A stretch of 64,000 nt of DNA from Allorhizobium undicola ORS 992 = ATCC 700741 (lineage in GTDB: Bacteria > Pseudomonadota > Alphaproteobacteria > Rhizobiales > Rhizobiaceae). Shown piece after piece: positions 16,293 to 26,191 of this stretch. Position numbers and translations under genes: made by a program. Below the pieces are notes generated by a model. It ran no database searches, was not told where the DNA came from, and saw nothing but the letters and a program-made list of their open reading frames with translations. Numbering within the stretch: the first letter of the stretch is position 1; each line of letters begins with the position of its first letter. The stretch covers positions 17,058-81,057 of the forward strand of contig NZ_JHXQ01000021.1 of the NCBI RefSeq assembly GCF_000621665.1, read 5' to 3'.

Positions 16293-16706
16293 ATGGCCCT
16301 GCCGCTCGAAGCCGTTCTGGAAACCGCACTCTACGTCGATGATCTCGATGCGGCAGAGCGGTTTTATGGCGGGCTTCTGGGCTTTGAAAAAATCCTGCGG
16401 GAGGGCGACCGTCATGTCTTCTATCGCTGCGGGCCCGGCGTTCTGCTGATTTTCAATCCGGCAGAAACCGTCAAGAGCCCGCCGGAAGGGGCCCTTCCCG
16501 TGCCGCCTCATGGAGCGCGCGGCCCCGGACATGTCTGCTTTCGCGTCAGCCGCGAGACAATGGAGCCGATCCGCACAAGCCTCGTGGCGGCAGGTGTGGC
16601 GATCGAATCCGATTTCAATTGGCCGAACGGGGCACGATCGATCTATTTCCGCGATCCGGCGGGAAACAGTCTGGAATGCGCCGAAGCACGGCTTTGGGGA
16701 CTTTGA
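16293..16706 (+). CDS. VOC-family (glyoxalase/dioxygenase-fold) protein
   Basis: This 137-residue protein has two paired beta-alpha-beta-beta-beta modules of the vicinal oxygen chelate fold: [20 protein letters not shown] at residues 8-27 and the C-terminal [14 protein letters not shown]. Candidate metal ligands are the His of GPGHVCFRV and the Glu near the C-terminus. It lies between rph and rdgB (11 bp before rdgB), an arrangement seen in rhizobia. The reaction is not known. Confidence 0.85.
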   Translation: MALPLEAVLETALYVDDLDAAERFYGGLLGFEKILREGDRHVFYRCGPGVLLIFNPAETVKSPPEGALPVPPHGARGPGHVCFRVSRETMEPIRTSLVAAGVAIESDFNWPNGARSIYFRDPAGNSLECAEARLWGL

Positions 16707-16717
16707 CAGGACAGGAC

Positions 16718-17362
16718 ATGCGCAAGCTCGACACCAAAACCATCGTGGTCGCCAGCCACAATAGCGGGAAAATCGCCGAAATCGCCGATCTCATCGGCCC
16801 CTTCGGCTTTTCCGCCAGATCCGCCCGCGAGCTGAACTTTGCCGAGCCGGAAGAAACCGGCACGACCTTCGAGCAAAACGCCGCCATCAAGGCGCTTGCC
16901 TCGGCCCATGCTTCCGGCCTGCCATCGCTATCGGACGATTCCGGCCTGGTCATCGACGCACTGGACGGCGCGCCCGGCGTCTACACGGCCAACTGGGCGG
17001 AGAATGCCGATGGCAGCCGCGATTTTGCCATGGCCATGGCCAAGGTGGAACAGGCGCTTGCCGACAAGGGCGCCATGGCGCCTTCTCAGCGCCGCGCCCG
17101 TTTCGTGAGCGTGCTGTGTCTGGCCTGGCCGGATGGGCACACGGAAATGTTCCGCGGCGAGGTGGAAGGCGCCATTGCCGCGGCCCCGCGCGGCACATCC
17201 GGCTTCGGCTACGACCCGATTTTCCAGCCGGAAGGCCATGAGCGCACCTTTGGCGAAATGACGGCCGAGGAAAAGCATGGCTGGAGGCCCGGCCAGCAGC
17301 AGGCGCTATCGCACCGCGCCCGCGCCTTCAAGCTTTTCGTCGAAACCTGCCTGGACGCCTGA
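16718..17362 (+). CDS. rdgB: Non-canonical purine NTP pyrophosphatase (RdgB/HAM1)
   Basis: The enzyme removes dITP, ITP and XTP from the nucleotide pool, giving the monophosphate and pyrophosphate. The 214-residue protein shows the family motifs [14 protein letters not shown] (residues 9-22), [20 protein letters not shown] and [13 protein letters not shown], where the acidic residues bind magnesium. The ATG at 16718 aligns with the family start. It is 4 bp upstream of hemW. Confidence 0.96.
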   Translation: MRKLDTKTIVVASHNSGKIAEIADLIGPFGFSARSARELNFAEPEETGTTFEQNAAIKALASAHASGLPSLSDDSGLVIDALDGAPGVYTANWAENADGSRDFAMAMAKVEQALADKGAMAPSQRRARFVSVLCLAWPDGHTEMFRGEVEGAIAAAPRGTSGFGYDPIFQPEGHERTFGEMTAEEKHGWRPGQQQALSHRARAFKLFVETCLDA

Positions 17363-17366
17363 GCAT

Positions 17367-18548
17367 ATGGCCGAACCCACGTCTCTTCTTCTGCCCGATA
17401 CGGGTGAGCCGGGTTTCGGCATCTATATTCATTGGCCCTTCTGTGCAGCCAAATGCCCCTATTGCGACTTCAACAGCCATGTCCGCCACCAGAAGATCGA
17501 CCAACCGCGCTTTGCAGCTGCCTTTCTGAAGGAAATGCAGGAGATGCGCGAGTTGAGCGGCCCGAAAACCGTGACCAGCATTTTCATGGGCGGCGGCACG
17601 CCTTCGCTGATGGACCCGCAAACCGTGGCCACCATTCTCGACGGTATTGCGCGCTTCTGGAACGTGCCGCGCGGCATCGAAATCACCATGGAAGCCAACC
17701 CGACCAGCGTGGAGGCAGAGCGGTTTCGCGGCTACCGCGCCGCCGGTGTCAATCGCGTTTCCCTTGGCGTGCAGGCTCTGAACGACCGCGACCTGAAATT
17801 TCTGGGCCGTCTGCATTCGGTGGAAGACGCGCTGAAAGCCGTGCGGCTTGCCCGCGAGATCTTTCCGCGCATGTCCTTCGACCTCATCTATGCCCGCCCG
17901 AACCAGACGGTGAGCGAATGGGAAGAGGAACTGAAACAGGCGATTTCCTATGCTGTCGATCATTTGTCGCTCTATCAATTGACCATCGAGGAAGGCACGC
18001 CCTTTTTCGGCCTGCACAAGGCAGGCAAGATCATTACTCCCGATGAAGACCGTGCCGCCGAACTCTACGAGGCCACGCAGGACCTGACCGCAGCTCAGGG
18101 CCTCCCGGCTTACGAGGTCTCCAATCACGCCCGTCCCGGCGCGGAGAGCCGTCACAATCTCACCTATTGGCGCTATGGCGATTATGCCGGTATTGGTCCG
18201 GGCGCCCATGGCCGCTTGTCTCATGGCCCGGCCAAACTGGCCACCGCCACCGAGCGCAACCCGGAACGCTGGCTGGAGCAGGTAGAGGCCCGTGGCCACG
18301 GCATGGTGGAGCAGGAAGCGCTCAACCGGGACGAACAGGCCGACGAATTGCTGCTGATGGGCCTGAGGCTCAGGGAGGGCGTCGATCTCGCCCGTTGGCA
18401 GGAGCTGTCGGGGCGCGATCCGGATCCGGCGCGCGAGCAATTTTTACTGGAACACGGTTTCATAGAACGGCTTGGCAATTCCCGTCTGCGCTGCACGCCC
18501 AAGGGAATGCTGGTGCTGGATGCTGTCGTTGCCGATCTGGCCTGCTGA
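17367..18548 (+). CDS. hemW: Radical SAM heme chaperone HemW
   Basis: HemW is the CPO-like radical SAM protein that binds heme and helps insert it into respiratory enzymes. The 393-residue protein has CAAKCPYCDFNSH (CxxxCxxC, residues about 28-40), FMGGGTPSLM, and the N-terminal GFGIYIHWPFC of the family. The CxxxCxxCDFNS pattern without the HemN-specific N-terminal extension favours HemW over HemN. It ends at a strong bidirectional terminator facing dnaA. Confidence 0.95.
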   Translation: MAEPTSLLLPDTGEPGFGIYIHWPFCAAKCPYCDFNSHVRHQKIDQPRFAAAFLKEMQEMRELSGPKTVTSIFMGGGTPSLMDPQTVATILDGIARFWNVPRGIEITMEANPTSVEAERFRGYRAAGVNRVSLGVQALNDRDLKFLGRLHSVEDALKAVRLAREIFPRMSFDLIYARPNQTVSEWEEELKQAISYAVDHLSLYQLTIEEGTPFFGLHKAGKIITPDEDRAAELYEATQDLTAAQGLPAYEVSNHARPGAESRHNLTYWRYGDYAGIGPGAHGRLSHGPAKLATATERNPERWLEQVEARGHGMVEQEALNRDEQADELLLMGLRLREGVDLARWQELSGRDPDPAREQFLLEHGFIERLGNSRLRCTPKGMLVLDAVVADLAC

Positions 18549-18598
18549 ACCCGGCCGGAACGGGCTGACCATTTTCCTGAATTTGGCGGGACCTATAC

Positions 18599-18630
18599 AA
18601 AAAACCCGGTGAGGCTTCACCGGGTTTTTT
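18599..18630. terminator. Bidirectional terminator between hemW and dnaA
   Basis: A perfect 14-bp stem (AAAAAACCCGGTGA and its complement) with loop GGCT has six A residues on one side and six T residues on the other, so it can end transcription of hemW (+) and dnaA (-) alike. Confidence 0.93.
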
Positions 18631-18705
18631 CGCATGTCATGGTCCTTTGCCGCCGGCTCTTCCCGAGCAAGGGCCGGCGCCTGATCGCCGGCAAGCCGAA
18701 ACAGC

Positions 18706-20253
18706 TTATTCGTTGATGAGACGGCGCAGGAGTTCGATTTCCTGCGAAAGCTTCTGATCGCCCGCAATCAGTTCCTCGATCTTGCGCACGGCATGAAGAA
18801 CCGTCGTGTGGTCACGGCCACCGAAGCGGCGACCGATTTCCGGGAAGGAACGCGGCGTCATGGTCTTGGAGAGATACATGGCAATCTGGCGCGGCTTGAC
18901 GATAACCCGCGTGCGGCGGTTGGAGACCAGCTCCTGCCGCGACACGTTGTAATGGCGGGCTACGATGCGCTGGATGTCTTCGATGCGCACGCGCTTCTGA
19001 TCGGAGGCGCCGACCAGATGCGCCAGAAGCTCATCGACACGGTCAACGGTCAGATTGGCTTCGAAGGAGCGGCGGAAAATGAGCTGGTTGAAAGCTCCTT
19101 CCAGATCGCGGCCGCTGCTGGCGACATGGCGGGCCACGTGGGAGAGAATTTCCTCAGGAATATCCAGCGCCGGATCTTCGCGGCGGGCATTGTCCAGACG
19201 GATCTTCAGCATGTCGAGGCGCATTTCGTAGTCGGGCGCCTCCATCTCGATGGCAACGCCGCCCTGAAGGCGCGAACGGACGCGCTGGTCAAGGCTTTCC
19301 AGCTCCCAGGGAGCCCGGTCGGCGGCCACGACAACCTGCTTGGCGCTGTCCAGCAGCATGTTCAGCAGATGGCAGAACTCATGCTGGATGGTCTTGCCTT
19401 GCAGGAACTGCATGTCATCGATGATCAAAAGATCGATATTGCGCAGCGAGTCCTTGAGCGTCAGCGCGTCATTGTCGCGGATGGCGGTGGCAAAGCGCCA
19501 CATGAAATATTCTGCCGTCAGATAGACCACACGGGGTGCACGCGGGCTGTGAATGGCCGCATTGGCAATCGCCTGTAGCAGATGGGTCTTGCCCAGGCCG
19601 ACGGAGGAATGGATGAAGAGGGGATTGAAGCGCACCGCGCCCGCACCGGCTTCGGCGATCGTCTTGGCAGCCGCAACGGCGACGCGGTTGGAAGCGCCCT
19701 CGATGAAGGCGTCGAAGGTGAAGCGGCTGTCCAGCGGCGAACCGAAGAGCGGTCCCTGCGCGGGGGCGCGCTGCGGCTGTGCAATGGCGGGAGCAGCGGC
19801 GGACAGCGGCATGGCGGTGGAAGCGGGTGATCGCTTCTGGGCCGCGGGCTGGGCGGCAACCTCGACCGCAGGTGCCCGTTCCTCGGCTGCACGGCCATTG
19901 CGGCTGGCGCTGCGCACCAGGATTTCCACCTTGAGAATGGAGGGATCTTCAGCCTGAAGGATCGTCGTGAGAAGATCCAGGTAACGGTTGTTGATCCACG
20001 ACTTCAGGAAGGTTGTGGGCACGGAAAGCCGGATCACGCTTTTGGAAGCCGAATGCAGCTTCAACCTGCCGAACCAGCTGGCAAAGACATCGGCGCCGAC
20101 CTGCGCCTTCAGACGGGCCGAAAACCGTTCGAACAGGGCATCATGCATGATCTTGGAGGTTTCCTGTGCCGCATCCGGGCAAACGGCCTCTGTCGCCGTG
20201 CGCGCCTCGTCCCCGTTGGCCGCCGCACTTGCCGTCACCATAGTCATTTGCAT
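18706..20253 (-). CDS. dnaA: Chromosomal replication initiator protein DnaA
   Basis: DnaA is the AAA+ initiator that opens the chromosomal origin. The 515-residue protein has domain I ([20 protein letters not shown]), a variable Ala/Pro-rich linker, domain III with Walker A ([14 protein letters not shown]) and Walker B ([13 protein letters not shown]), and domain IV with the DNA-binding signature [18 protein letters not shown]. The ATG at 20253 has a GGAAGGCGG ribosome site; an in-frame start at 20289 is also possible. The gene is not followed by dnaN, unlike in many bacteria; hemW converges on it instead. Upstream is a long, gene-free, GANTC-rich region. Confidence 0.98.
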   Translation of the reverse strand: MQMTMVTASAAANGDEARTATEAVCPDAAQETSKIMHDALFERFSARLKAQVGADVFASWFGRLKLHSASKSVIRLSVPTTFLKSWINNRYLDLLTTILQAEDPSILKVEILVRSASRNGRAAEERAPAVEVAAQPAAQKRSPASTAMPLSAAAPAIAQPQRAPAQGPLFGSPLDSRFTFDAFIEGASNRVAVAAAKTIAEAGAGAVRFNPLFIHSSVGLGKTHLLQAIANAAIHSPRAPRVVYLTAEYFMWRFATAIRDNDALTLKDSLRNIDLLIIDDMQFLQGKTIQHEFCHLLNMLLDSAKQVVVAADRAPWELESLDQRVRSRLQGGVAIEMEAPDYEMRLDMLKIRLDNARREDPALDIPEEILSHVARHVASSGRDLEGAFNQLIFRRSFEANLTVDRVDELLAHLVGASDQKRVRIEDIQRIVARHYNVSRQELVSNRRTRVIVKPRQIAMYLSKTMTPRSFPEIGRRFGGRDHTTVLHAVRKIEELIAGDQKLSQEIELLRRLINE

Positions 20254-20733
20254 ATCGCCGCCTTCCACTTCTCTCAATGTGCCGGGCAACTGCCATTTTG
20301 CCCGACGCCTTATAGTCCTGCATCACGGCCTTATCGGACGTGACGTCGTATCCCCAGCCACATCGCTCCAGAACGGAACAGAGTGTGGCGCTCTCCTGCT
20401 GCGCCTCATCAGCGCCTAACCACGTTCCCTCATCCTCGTTCATGAGGAGCGTGGCGATCTTATTCTTGCCGCCCACGGCTGGATGAATATGGCGCCCCGA
20501 GGGGCAGAAAGCCAAAATCCACCTTTCCCGAATCCGGAGACCGGGGCAAAAAACGGATCATGTAAGATAAAAACGGAACAGGATTGATCCGCTTCAAGAG
20601 GATGCTGCCAAGCCAGACGCCCTTTGCTTCCGGTCTCTTCAAGCTGCCCTGCAAGCCTCTCGTAAAATCATTTAGGCAGGATCGGAGGCCGAGATCAACA
20701 ATGAATTTTACCTAAAATTAAGTGCCCGGCATT

Positions 20734-20859
20734 GACTCTGGGGACGACATCTGTGCCCCGAAAAAATGCAAAAAAGAATCGCTTTTGAATCAAGGAGTTT
20801 TAGGCCCCGCCAGAAAACAAGCCCTTTGAATCGTCAAAAATAAAAAATTCTCTTGACTC
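20734..20859. promoter_or_regulatory. Cluster of GANTC (CcrM) methylation sites upstream of dnaA
   Basis: GANTC occurs at 20734, 20776, 20787, 20828 and 20855, five sites in 126 bp where chance would give about one per 256 bp; a sixth is at 20530. CcrM methylation of GANTC controls dnaA transcription in Caulobacter and CcrM is essential in Brucella and relatives, so a cell-cycle role is plausible. Confidence 0.6.
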
Positions 20860-21005
20860 GAAATTGGCATGACCTGCCGTAAAGGGAAGCCAAGGCCAAT
20901 AAGGGCACCTTCATTAATCTATTGTTTTTTCAGGATTTTTAGTGTCATGCGAGTGACATGTCCGGCACATTGCCAGCAAAACGTGTATAATATTAAAAAA
21001 CACGC

Positions 21006-21029
21006 AAAAAGCCCGGCTTGCGCCAGGCT
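21006..21029 (-). terminator. rpsT terminator
   Basis: On the minus strand an 8-bp stem (AGCCTGGC/GCCGGGCT, one G-T pair) with loop GCAA is followed by TTTTT, 45 bp after the rpsT stop codon. Confidence 0.85.
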
Positions 21030-21073
21030 AATCACTCACAAAAATTTGAAAAGCCGCGAAAGCGGCAGTTTCA

Positions 21074-21349
21074 TCAGGCAGCGGGAGCTGCCAGAGCCTT
21101 CACGCGGCCAGCAAGACGCGAGATCTTGCGGGAAACGGTGTTGGCATGGATCACACCCTTGGAAGCGGCGCGGTGCAGCTCAGGCTGGGCAGCGCGCAGG
21201 GCTTCTGCGGCGAGCGTCACGTCACCGGAAGCGATGGCTTCTTCAACCTTGCGGACGAAGTTGCGAACGCGCGAGCGGCGGCTCTTGTTGATTGCAGTGC
21301 GGCGAGCGATCTTGCGGGTCGCCTTCTTAGCCGACGTTGTATTGGCCAT
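21074..21349 (-). CDS. rpsT: 30S ribosomal protein S20
   Basis: S20 binds 16S rRNA early in small-subunit assembly. The 91-residue, very basic protein has the family start [17 protein letters not shown] and the conserved [19 protein letters not shown] near the C-terminus. It lies between dnaA and the enoyl-CoA hydratase gene, all on the minus strand, and has its own terminator. Confidence 0.98.
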   Translation of the reverse strand: MANTTSAKKATRKIARRTAINKSRRSRVRNFVRKVEEAIASGDVTLAAEALRAAQPELHRAASKGVIHANTVSRKISRLAGRVKALAAPAA

Positions 21350-21574
21350 GGATGCCTCTCTTGAATATCAACCAAACCTCTGCCTGCCGCCAGACTGTTG
21401 CGACCCGTCAAACACGCATATCGGGATGCAATTGCGGAATAAGCAGAAGCTTTCCTAACTGTGGCCGGGCATATAACTGGAAAGAGCGCCCCCGTCAACG
21501 CGATTCCGACTCTGCCGCGCTTTTCCTTCATCTGCCGCATCGGCGGCGGCAAAGGCCGGGGCGGATGGCTTGCC

Positions 21575-22348
21575 TCATCTGTCGGTAAACGTCGCCTTGC
21601 GCTTCTCGATGAAGGCGGCCATGCCTTCCTTCTGGTCTTGCGTGGCAAAAAGCGACTGGAAAAGGCGGCGCTCGAGATGCAGCCCCTCATTCAATGAGAG
21701 CTCTGCGGCACTGGCCACGGCCTCCTTGGCCATCAGCACGGCAGGCTGCGAGAAGGAGGCGATCTTTGCCGCAGCCTTCAGCGCTTCCTCGATCAGGCTT
21801 TCAGGCGGCAATATGCGGGCCACCAGTCCGGCGCGCTCGGCCTCTTCTGCGTCCATCATCCGCCCGGTCAGCACAAGGTCCATGGCCTTGGCCTTGCCCA
21901 CGGCCCGGATCAGCCTTTGCGTGCCGCCCATGCCGGGAATAATGCCAAGGCTTATTTCCGGCTGTCCGAATTTGGCACTGGTATCGGCGAAGATCATGTC
22001 GCACATCATGGCAAGCTCACATCCACCCCCCAGGGCAAAGCCCGCGACGGCGGCAATGATCGGCTTGCGGAAACCGGCCACCTCGGCCCAGCCCGACAGA
22101 AAATCGCCCTTATAGATGGTGGCGAAATCCAGCGCCTGCATTTCCTTCACGTCCGCGCCAGCGGCAAAGGCCTTCTGCGAGCCGGTGAGCACCACGGCGC
22201 GCACGGCCTCGTCCGTCTGGAAGGCGGCAAGCGCCGCAATCAGCTCCGTCAGCACCTGTGCGTTCAGCGCGTTGAGCGCCTCCGGGCGATTGAGGCGGAT
22301 GAGCGCCACCGGGCCGTGGCTTTCGAGAATGAGGGTCTGCGGGGTCAT
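21575..22348 (-). CDS. Enoyl-CoA hydratase/isomerase family protein
   Basis: This 257-residue crotonase-fold protein hydrates trans-2-enoyl-CoA in beta-oxidation or related pathways. It shows AFAAGADVKEMQAL (oxyanion-hole segment near residue 65), PIIAAVAGFALGGGCELAMM with the catalytic-region Glu, and SLGIIPGMGGTQRLIRAVG carrying the second Glu position of true hydratases replaced partly by Gly, so exact chemistry is uncertain. The ATG at 22348 is preceded by AAAGGACC. It lies between mutM and rpsT, a position conserved in rhizobia. Confidence 0.92.
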   Translation of the reverse strand: MTPQTLILESHGPVALIRLNRPEALNALNAQVLTELIAALAAFQTDEAVRAVVLTGSQKAFAAGADVKEMQALDFATIYKGDFLSGWAEVAGFRKPIIAAVAGFALGGGCELAMMCDMIFADTSAKFGQPEISLGIIPGMGGTQRLIRAVGKAKAMDLVLTGRMMDAEEAERAGLVARILPPESLIEEALKAAAKIASFSQPAVLMAKEAVASAAELSLNEGLHLERRLFQSLFATQDQKEGMAAFIEKRKATFTDR

Positions 22349-22381
22349 GCGGGGTCCTTTCTCTTGGTCCTGCGGATGAAA

Positions 22382-23275
22382 TCACATCTGGCAATCCGGG
22401 CAGTAGAAGGTCGAACGCCCCGCCTGAACGATGCGGCCGATCGTGCCGCCGCATCCGGGATGGCGGCAGGCCTGCCCTTCGCGATCATAGGCATTGAAGC
22501 GATGCTGGAAATATCCGAGCGAGCCATCGGTCTGGATATGATCGCGCAGCGAAGACCCTCCAGCCTCGATGGCCTCGGCGATGACGTCGCGGATGGCGAT
22601 CGTCAGCCGCTCCAGCCCGTCTGTCTTGCCGCCGTCCGGGGCAACCAGCGTTCCTGCGGCGCGCTGCGGCGACAGATGCGCCCGCCACAGCGCCTCGCAG
22701 ACATAGATATTGCCGAGCCCGGCAATGGTTTTCTGATCGAGCAGCACCGTCTTCAGCGGCTGGCTGCGCCCGGCAAAGCGCCCGGCCAGAGCTTCAGCGC
22801 TCAACATATTGCCCAGCGGCTCCGGCCCAAGTCCCGCAAAGGCGGCGTGGCTGTCCATCAGGCGGCGCTCCACCAGATCCATGAAGCCGAAACGCCGGGG
22901 ATCGTTGTAAATGACGCGAATGACCGATCCCCCTGTCCTCTCGAGATGAAAGATGACATGGTCATGCTTCTCGTCCTTGGAGCGGGCATGGTGAAACTCC
23001 CCCGGCATGTCGGTCTGCCTGCCCTCGTCGATACGGTAGGAGCCGGACATGCCGAGATGGGAGATAACCGAAAGGCCGTTTTCGAGATCGATCAGCAGAT
23101 ATTTTGCCCGCCGCGACAGCGAAACAATGCGCTGGCCTTGCGTTTTTTCCTGCAAATCCGAAGGCAGCGGAAAGCGTAGATCCGGCCGCCTCAGTTCGAG
23201 GCGGCGAATGGTCGCGCCCTCCATGAATGGCGCCAGACCGCGTTTTACCGTCTCTACCTCTGGCAATTCCGGCAT
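22382..23275 (-). CDS. mutM: Formamidopyrimidine-DNA glycosylase
   Basis: MutM excises 8-oxoguanine and formamidopyrimidines from DNA and cleaves the abasic site. The 297-residue protein begins [10 protein letters not shown], where Pro2 becomes the catalytic N-terminal residue and Glu3 helps. The middle has the [20 protein letters not shown] helix-two-turn-helix region, and the C-terminus a zinc finger ([12 protein letters not shown] ... YCPDC). Only the ATG at 23275 exposes Pro2. It is divergent from ubiE. Confidence 0.97.
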   Translation of the reverse strand: MPELPEVETVKRGLAPFMEGATIRRLELRRPDLRFPLPSDLQEKTQGQRIVSLSRRAKYLLIDLENGLSVISHLGMSGSYRIDEGRQTDMPGEFHHARSKDEKHDHVIFHLERTGGSVIRVIYNDPRRFGFMDLVERRLMDSHAAFAGLGPEPLGNMLSAEALAGRFAGRSQPLKTVLLDQKTIAGLGNIYVCEALWRAHLSPQRAAGTLVAPDGGKTDGLERLTIAIRDVIAEAIEAGGSSLRDHIQTDGSLGYFQHRFNAYDREGQACRHPGCGGTIGRIVQAGRSTFYCPDCQM

Positions 23276-23415
23276 GGGGGCTCCATCTTTCTGTTTCGGC
23301 GCGGGCCGCAATGGGTTAAGGACGGGTTCCGGCTCCCTTTGGCGTGCTGGCGATACCTAACCTATCAAGCGCCTTTCCGCCACTGCCGGAAAGGCTGAAG
23401 AAGTGGAGAGATCCG

Positions 23416-24192
23416 ATGGCTGAGAACCGCACCTCTGCCGATGGCGGCATGGAAACATCCTATGGTTTCCGCAATGTGGCCGAGGGCGAGAAGCAGGGCC
23501 TGGTCAACGAGGTCTTCCACAAGGTGGCCAAACGCTATGACATCATGAACGACGTGATGTCGGCGGGCCTTCACCGGCTGTGGAAGGATGCCATGGTCGC
23601 CGCCCTGCATCCGCGCCGCGACCCGAACTACAAGGTTCTGGATGTGGCTGGCGGAACCGGCGACATTGCCTTCCGCATCATCGAGGCCTCCCGCCGCCTG
23701 GCCCATGCCACCGTGCTGGACATCAACGGCTCCATGCTGTCGGTGGGAGAGGAAAGGGCAAAGAAGCGCGGCCTGTCGCAAAACCTCAGCTTCGTGGAGG
23801 CCAATGCGGAGGAACTGCCTTTCGAGGATGGCCGGTTCGACGCCTATACCATTGCCTTCGGCATTCGCAACGTGCCGCGCATCGACAAGGCCCTCAGCGA
23901 GGCCCATCGCGTGCTCAAGCGCGGTGGCCGGCTTCTCGTGCTGGAATTTTCCGAGGTCGAGATGCCGCTGCTCGATCGCGTTTACGATGCATGGTCGTTC
24001 AACGCCATTCCCCGCTTCGGCAAGATGATTACCGGCGATGCCGAGCCCTACCAGTATCTGGTGGAATCCATCCGCAAATTCCCCAACCAGAAGGATTTTG
24101 CCGCAATGATCGAAAAGGCCGGTTTTTCACGGGTCGGTTTCACCAACTATACCGGTGGAATTGCCGCACTGCATTCCGGCTGGAAGATGTGA
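23416..24192 (+). CDS. ubiE: Ubiquinone/menaquinone C-methyltransferase UbiE
   Basis: UbiE is the SAM-dependent C-methyltransferase of quinone biosynthesis. The 258-residue protein shows the family motifs [33 protein letters not shown] (SAM binding), and [13 protein letters not shown], and ends LHSGWKM. The ATG at 23416 is just after GGAGAGATCC, a good ribosome site. It is divergent from mutM and 58 bp before ubiB. Confidence 0.96.
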   Translation: MAENRTSADGGMETSYGFRNVAEGEKQGLVNEVFHKVAKRYDIMNDVMSAGLHRLWKDAMVAALHPRRDPNYKVLDVAGGTGDIAFRIIEASRRLAHATVLDINGSMLSVGEERAKKRGLSQNLSFVEANAEELPFEDGRFDAYTIAFGIRNVPRIDKALSEAHRVLKRGGRLLVLEFSEVEMPLLDRVYDAWSFNAIPRFGKMITGDAEPYQYLVESIRKFPNQKDFAAMIEKAGFSRVGFTNYTGGIAALHSGWKM

Positions 24193-24250
24193 GCTGCCGA
24201 TGCAGACCTCTCCCCTGCCTGCTGCCCCCTTTCTTGCATAAAGGAATGCG

Positions 24251-25825
24251 ATGAGCCCCTTCAGCGCCTATTTCCGGCTGGCGCGCGTCGGCTGGATCCT
24301 TGTCCGGGAGGGCGTGGTCTCCGCCCTGCCCTCCGAAGGACTGCCGCCCATGGTGGCGCTTGGCAAGCGCGCCGTTTCCGCCTTTGCCCGCAAGCGCGCC
24401 ATGCGCGTGCACCGTGCCGAACGCCTTTCACAGGCTATCGAACGGCTAGGGCCGTCCTATGTGAAGATCGGCCAGTTTCTGGCAACCCGGCCCGATGTCG
24501 TGGGCGCGGAACTGGCGCAGGATCTGACGGGTCTCCAGGACCGGATGGCCTTTTTCCCGACGGATGCCGCAAAGACCGCCATTCGCGATTCTCTTGGCCG
24601 GACGATCGATGACCTTTATGCCGATTTCGGCGAGCCCATCGCCGCCGCCTCCATTGCCCAGGTTCATCCCTGCATGGTGGCGACCGGCACGGGGTTGACG
24701 AAAGTGGCGGTCAAGGTCGTGCGTCCGGGCGTCCGCCGTCGCTTTGCCGCCGATCTTCAGGTCATGTATCTCGTCTCGCATCTCCAGGAGCGGCTGCTGC
24801 CGCATATGCGCCGCCTACGGCCCGTGGAAGTGACGCGGGCGCTGGAACAGACGACGCGGCTGGAAATGGACCTGCGGCTGGAGGCCGCCGCGCTTTCGGA
24901 GCTGGCCGAAAATACCCGTAACGATCCCGGCTTCCGGGTTCCCGTCGTGGATTGGGAAAGAACCGGCCGCGACGTGATTACCATGGAGTGGATCGAAGGC
25001 GTCAAGATGTCGGACGTGGAGGGCCTCAGAGCTGCCGGTCACGATCTCGACCGGCTGGCCGACAGTCTGATCCAGTCCTTCCTGCGCCATACGCTCCGGG
25101 ACGGTTTCTTCCACGCCGACATGCATCCCGGCAATCTTTTCGTCGATCCGCAGGGCATTATCGTGGCGGTCGATCTGGGCATTTCCGGCCGGCTCGGCAA
25201 GAAGGAGCGGCGCTTTCTGGCAGAAATCCTCTATGGCTTCATCACCCGCGATTACATGCGCGTGGCGGAGGTGCATTTCGAGGCGGGCTACGTGCCGGGC
25301 CATCACAATGTGGCCAGTTTTGCCCAGGCCATCCGCGCCATCGGCGAACCCATCCATGGCCAATCGGCGGAAACCATTTCCATCGCGCGGCTGCTCAGCC
25401 TGCTGTTCGAGGTGACGGAACTGTTCGATATGGAGACGCGCCCGGAACTGGTGATGCTGCAAAAGACCATGGTGGTGGTGGAAGGCGTCTCGCGAATGCT
25501 GAACCCGCAATTCAACATGTGGAAGGCATCCGAACCGGTCGTTGGTGAATGGATCCGCGACAATCTCGGCCCCAAGCGCCTCGTCGGCGACATGCGCGAC
25601 GGATTGAAAGCGGCCTTGCGCGTGGCGGAAGCCCTGCCGGACATTGCCGCGAAAACCGAGAAGTTCCACGGAGAAGTCATGCATATGAGCGAGCATGGCC
25701 TGCGTTTCGACGCCGCAACCGCAGAGGCGATCGGCAAGGCAGAGGCCCGCCATGCGCGCTCGGGTCGCTGGGCCTTGTGGATCATTGCGGCAACGCTTGC
25801 CTATATCGCATTCCGGCTGTCCTGA
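24251..25825 (+). CDS. ubiB: Ubiquinone biosynthesis kinase-like protein UbiB
   Basis: UbiB is an atypical ABC1/ADCK kinase-like ATPase required for ubiquinone synthesis. The 524-residue protein has the KxGQ motif (GPSYVKIGQFLATRPDVV, near residue 75), the Ala-rich loop (AAASIAQVHP), DMHPGNLF (catalytic-loop-like) and AVDLGISGRLG (metal-binding DFG-like), with C-terminal hydrophobic segments for the membrane. It is co-oriented with ubiE. Confidence 0.95.
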   Translation: MSPFSAYFRLARVGWILVREGVVSALPSEGLPPMVALGKRAVSAFARKRAMRVHRAERLSQAIERLGPSYVKIGQFLATRPDVVGAELAQDLTGLQDRMAFFPTDAAKTAIRDSLGRTIDDLYADFGEPIAAASIAQVHPCMVATGTGLTKVAVKVVRPGVRRRFAADLQVMYLVSHLQERLLPHMRRLRPVEVTRALEQTTRLEMDLRLEAAALSELAENTRNDPGFRVPVVDWERTGRDVITMEWIEGVKMSDVEGLRAAGHDLDRLADSLIQSFLRHTLRDGFFHADMHPGNLFVDPQGIIVAVDLGISGRLGKKERRFLAEILYGFITRDYMRVAEVHFEAGYVPGHHNVASFAQAIRAIGEPIHGQSAETISIARLLSLLFEVTELFDMETRPELVMLQKTMVVVEGVSRMLNPQFNMWKASEPVVGEWIRDNLGPKRLVGDMRDGLKAALRVAEALPDIAAKTEKFHGEVMHMSEHGLRFDAATAEAIGKAEARHARSGRWALWIIAATLAYIAFRLS

Positions 25826-25852
25826 CCCTTCGGAAAATTTTTATCCCCCGCC

Positions 25853-25877
25853 GGAACCAATGAGGGCTGCGGACGTT
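25853..25877 (+). promoter_or_regulatory. Candidate EcfG (general stress sigma factor) promoter
   Basis: GGAAC (25853-25857), a 16-bp spacer and CGTT (25874-25877) match the alphaproteobacterial EcfG/RpoE1 consensus GGAAC-N16/17-CGTT exactly. It points toward the histidine kinase operon, 315 bp upstream of its start. Confidence 0.55.
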
Positions 25878-25958
25878 TGAGCCGTGAAAGTGGACGGGTG
25901 TTTCCGGGCGAGGAATTTTCGCCTTTGATGAAGGCACCCTGACATGCGATTGAGTTCC

Positions 25959-26001
25959 GACGGGAGTGGACAGGTTCAGATCGGGCCTGTCCACTCCCGT
26001 C
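25959..26001. other. Strong stem-loop with perfect 16-bp arms
   Basis: GACGGGAGTGGACAGG (25959-25974) pairs perfectly with CCTGTCCACTCCCGTC (25986-26001) across an 11-nt loop. It has no poly-T tail on either strand. It lies between the EcfG promoter match and the sensor kinase gene, so it may shape the mRNA leader or belong to a small RNA. Confidence 0.8.
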
Positions 26002-26191
26002 GTGCTGCGTGAAGGGGTGAGACGGCGGTGTGCGTATTTTCAGATTTTCGATGCCCGGCCGTAAGGCCACAGCATGAAGGGAAAAGGGCCGGTGAAGCCT
26101 TGCCGGTAATATCCGGCGTCATCTGCGCCATTGGGCCTGACGGTTGGCCGAACGCGGCTTTCCGCCCTTGCAGCGCCGGAGGCTTGCTTTG

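Larger units (their letters stand above)
20254..21073. other. 820-bp gene-free region upstream of dnaA
   Basis: No convincing coding sequence is visible here. The dnaA-proximal part is GC-rich leader; the part from about 20660 to 21000 is AT-rich and holds five GANTC sites and one DnaA-box-like 9-mer on the minus strand (TTATACACG, 20982-20990, one mismatch from the consensus). It ends at the rpsT terminator. The dnaA promoter should lie here. I see no cluster of DnaA boxes that would justify calling an origin. Confidence 0.7.
25826..26191. other. 366-bp intergenic leader of the sensor kinase cassette
   Basis: This gap has no convincing gene. It holds an EcfG-type promoter match (25853-25877) and a strong 16-bp hairpin (25959-26001), both upstream of the histidine kinase start. 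The transcript leader would be about 300 nt if transcription begins at the EcfG match. Confidence 0.6.

Noticed and set aside
20141..20515. 124-codon ORF on the minus strand overlapping the dnaA start
   Set aside because: It overlaps the first 110 bp of dnaA in another frame, has no recognisable domain and no good ribosome site.
20254..21073. Chromosomal replication origin next to dnaA
   Set aside because: Only one near-match to a DnaA box is seen, and in alphaproteobacteria the origin is usually not next to dnaA. GC skew of the whole chromosome would be needed.
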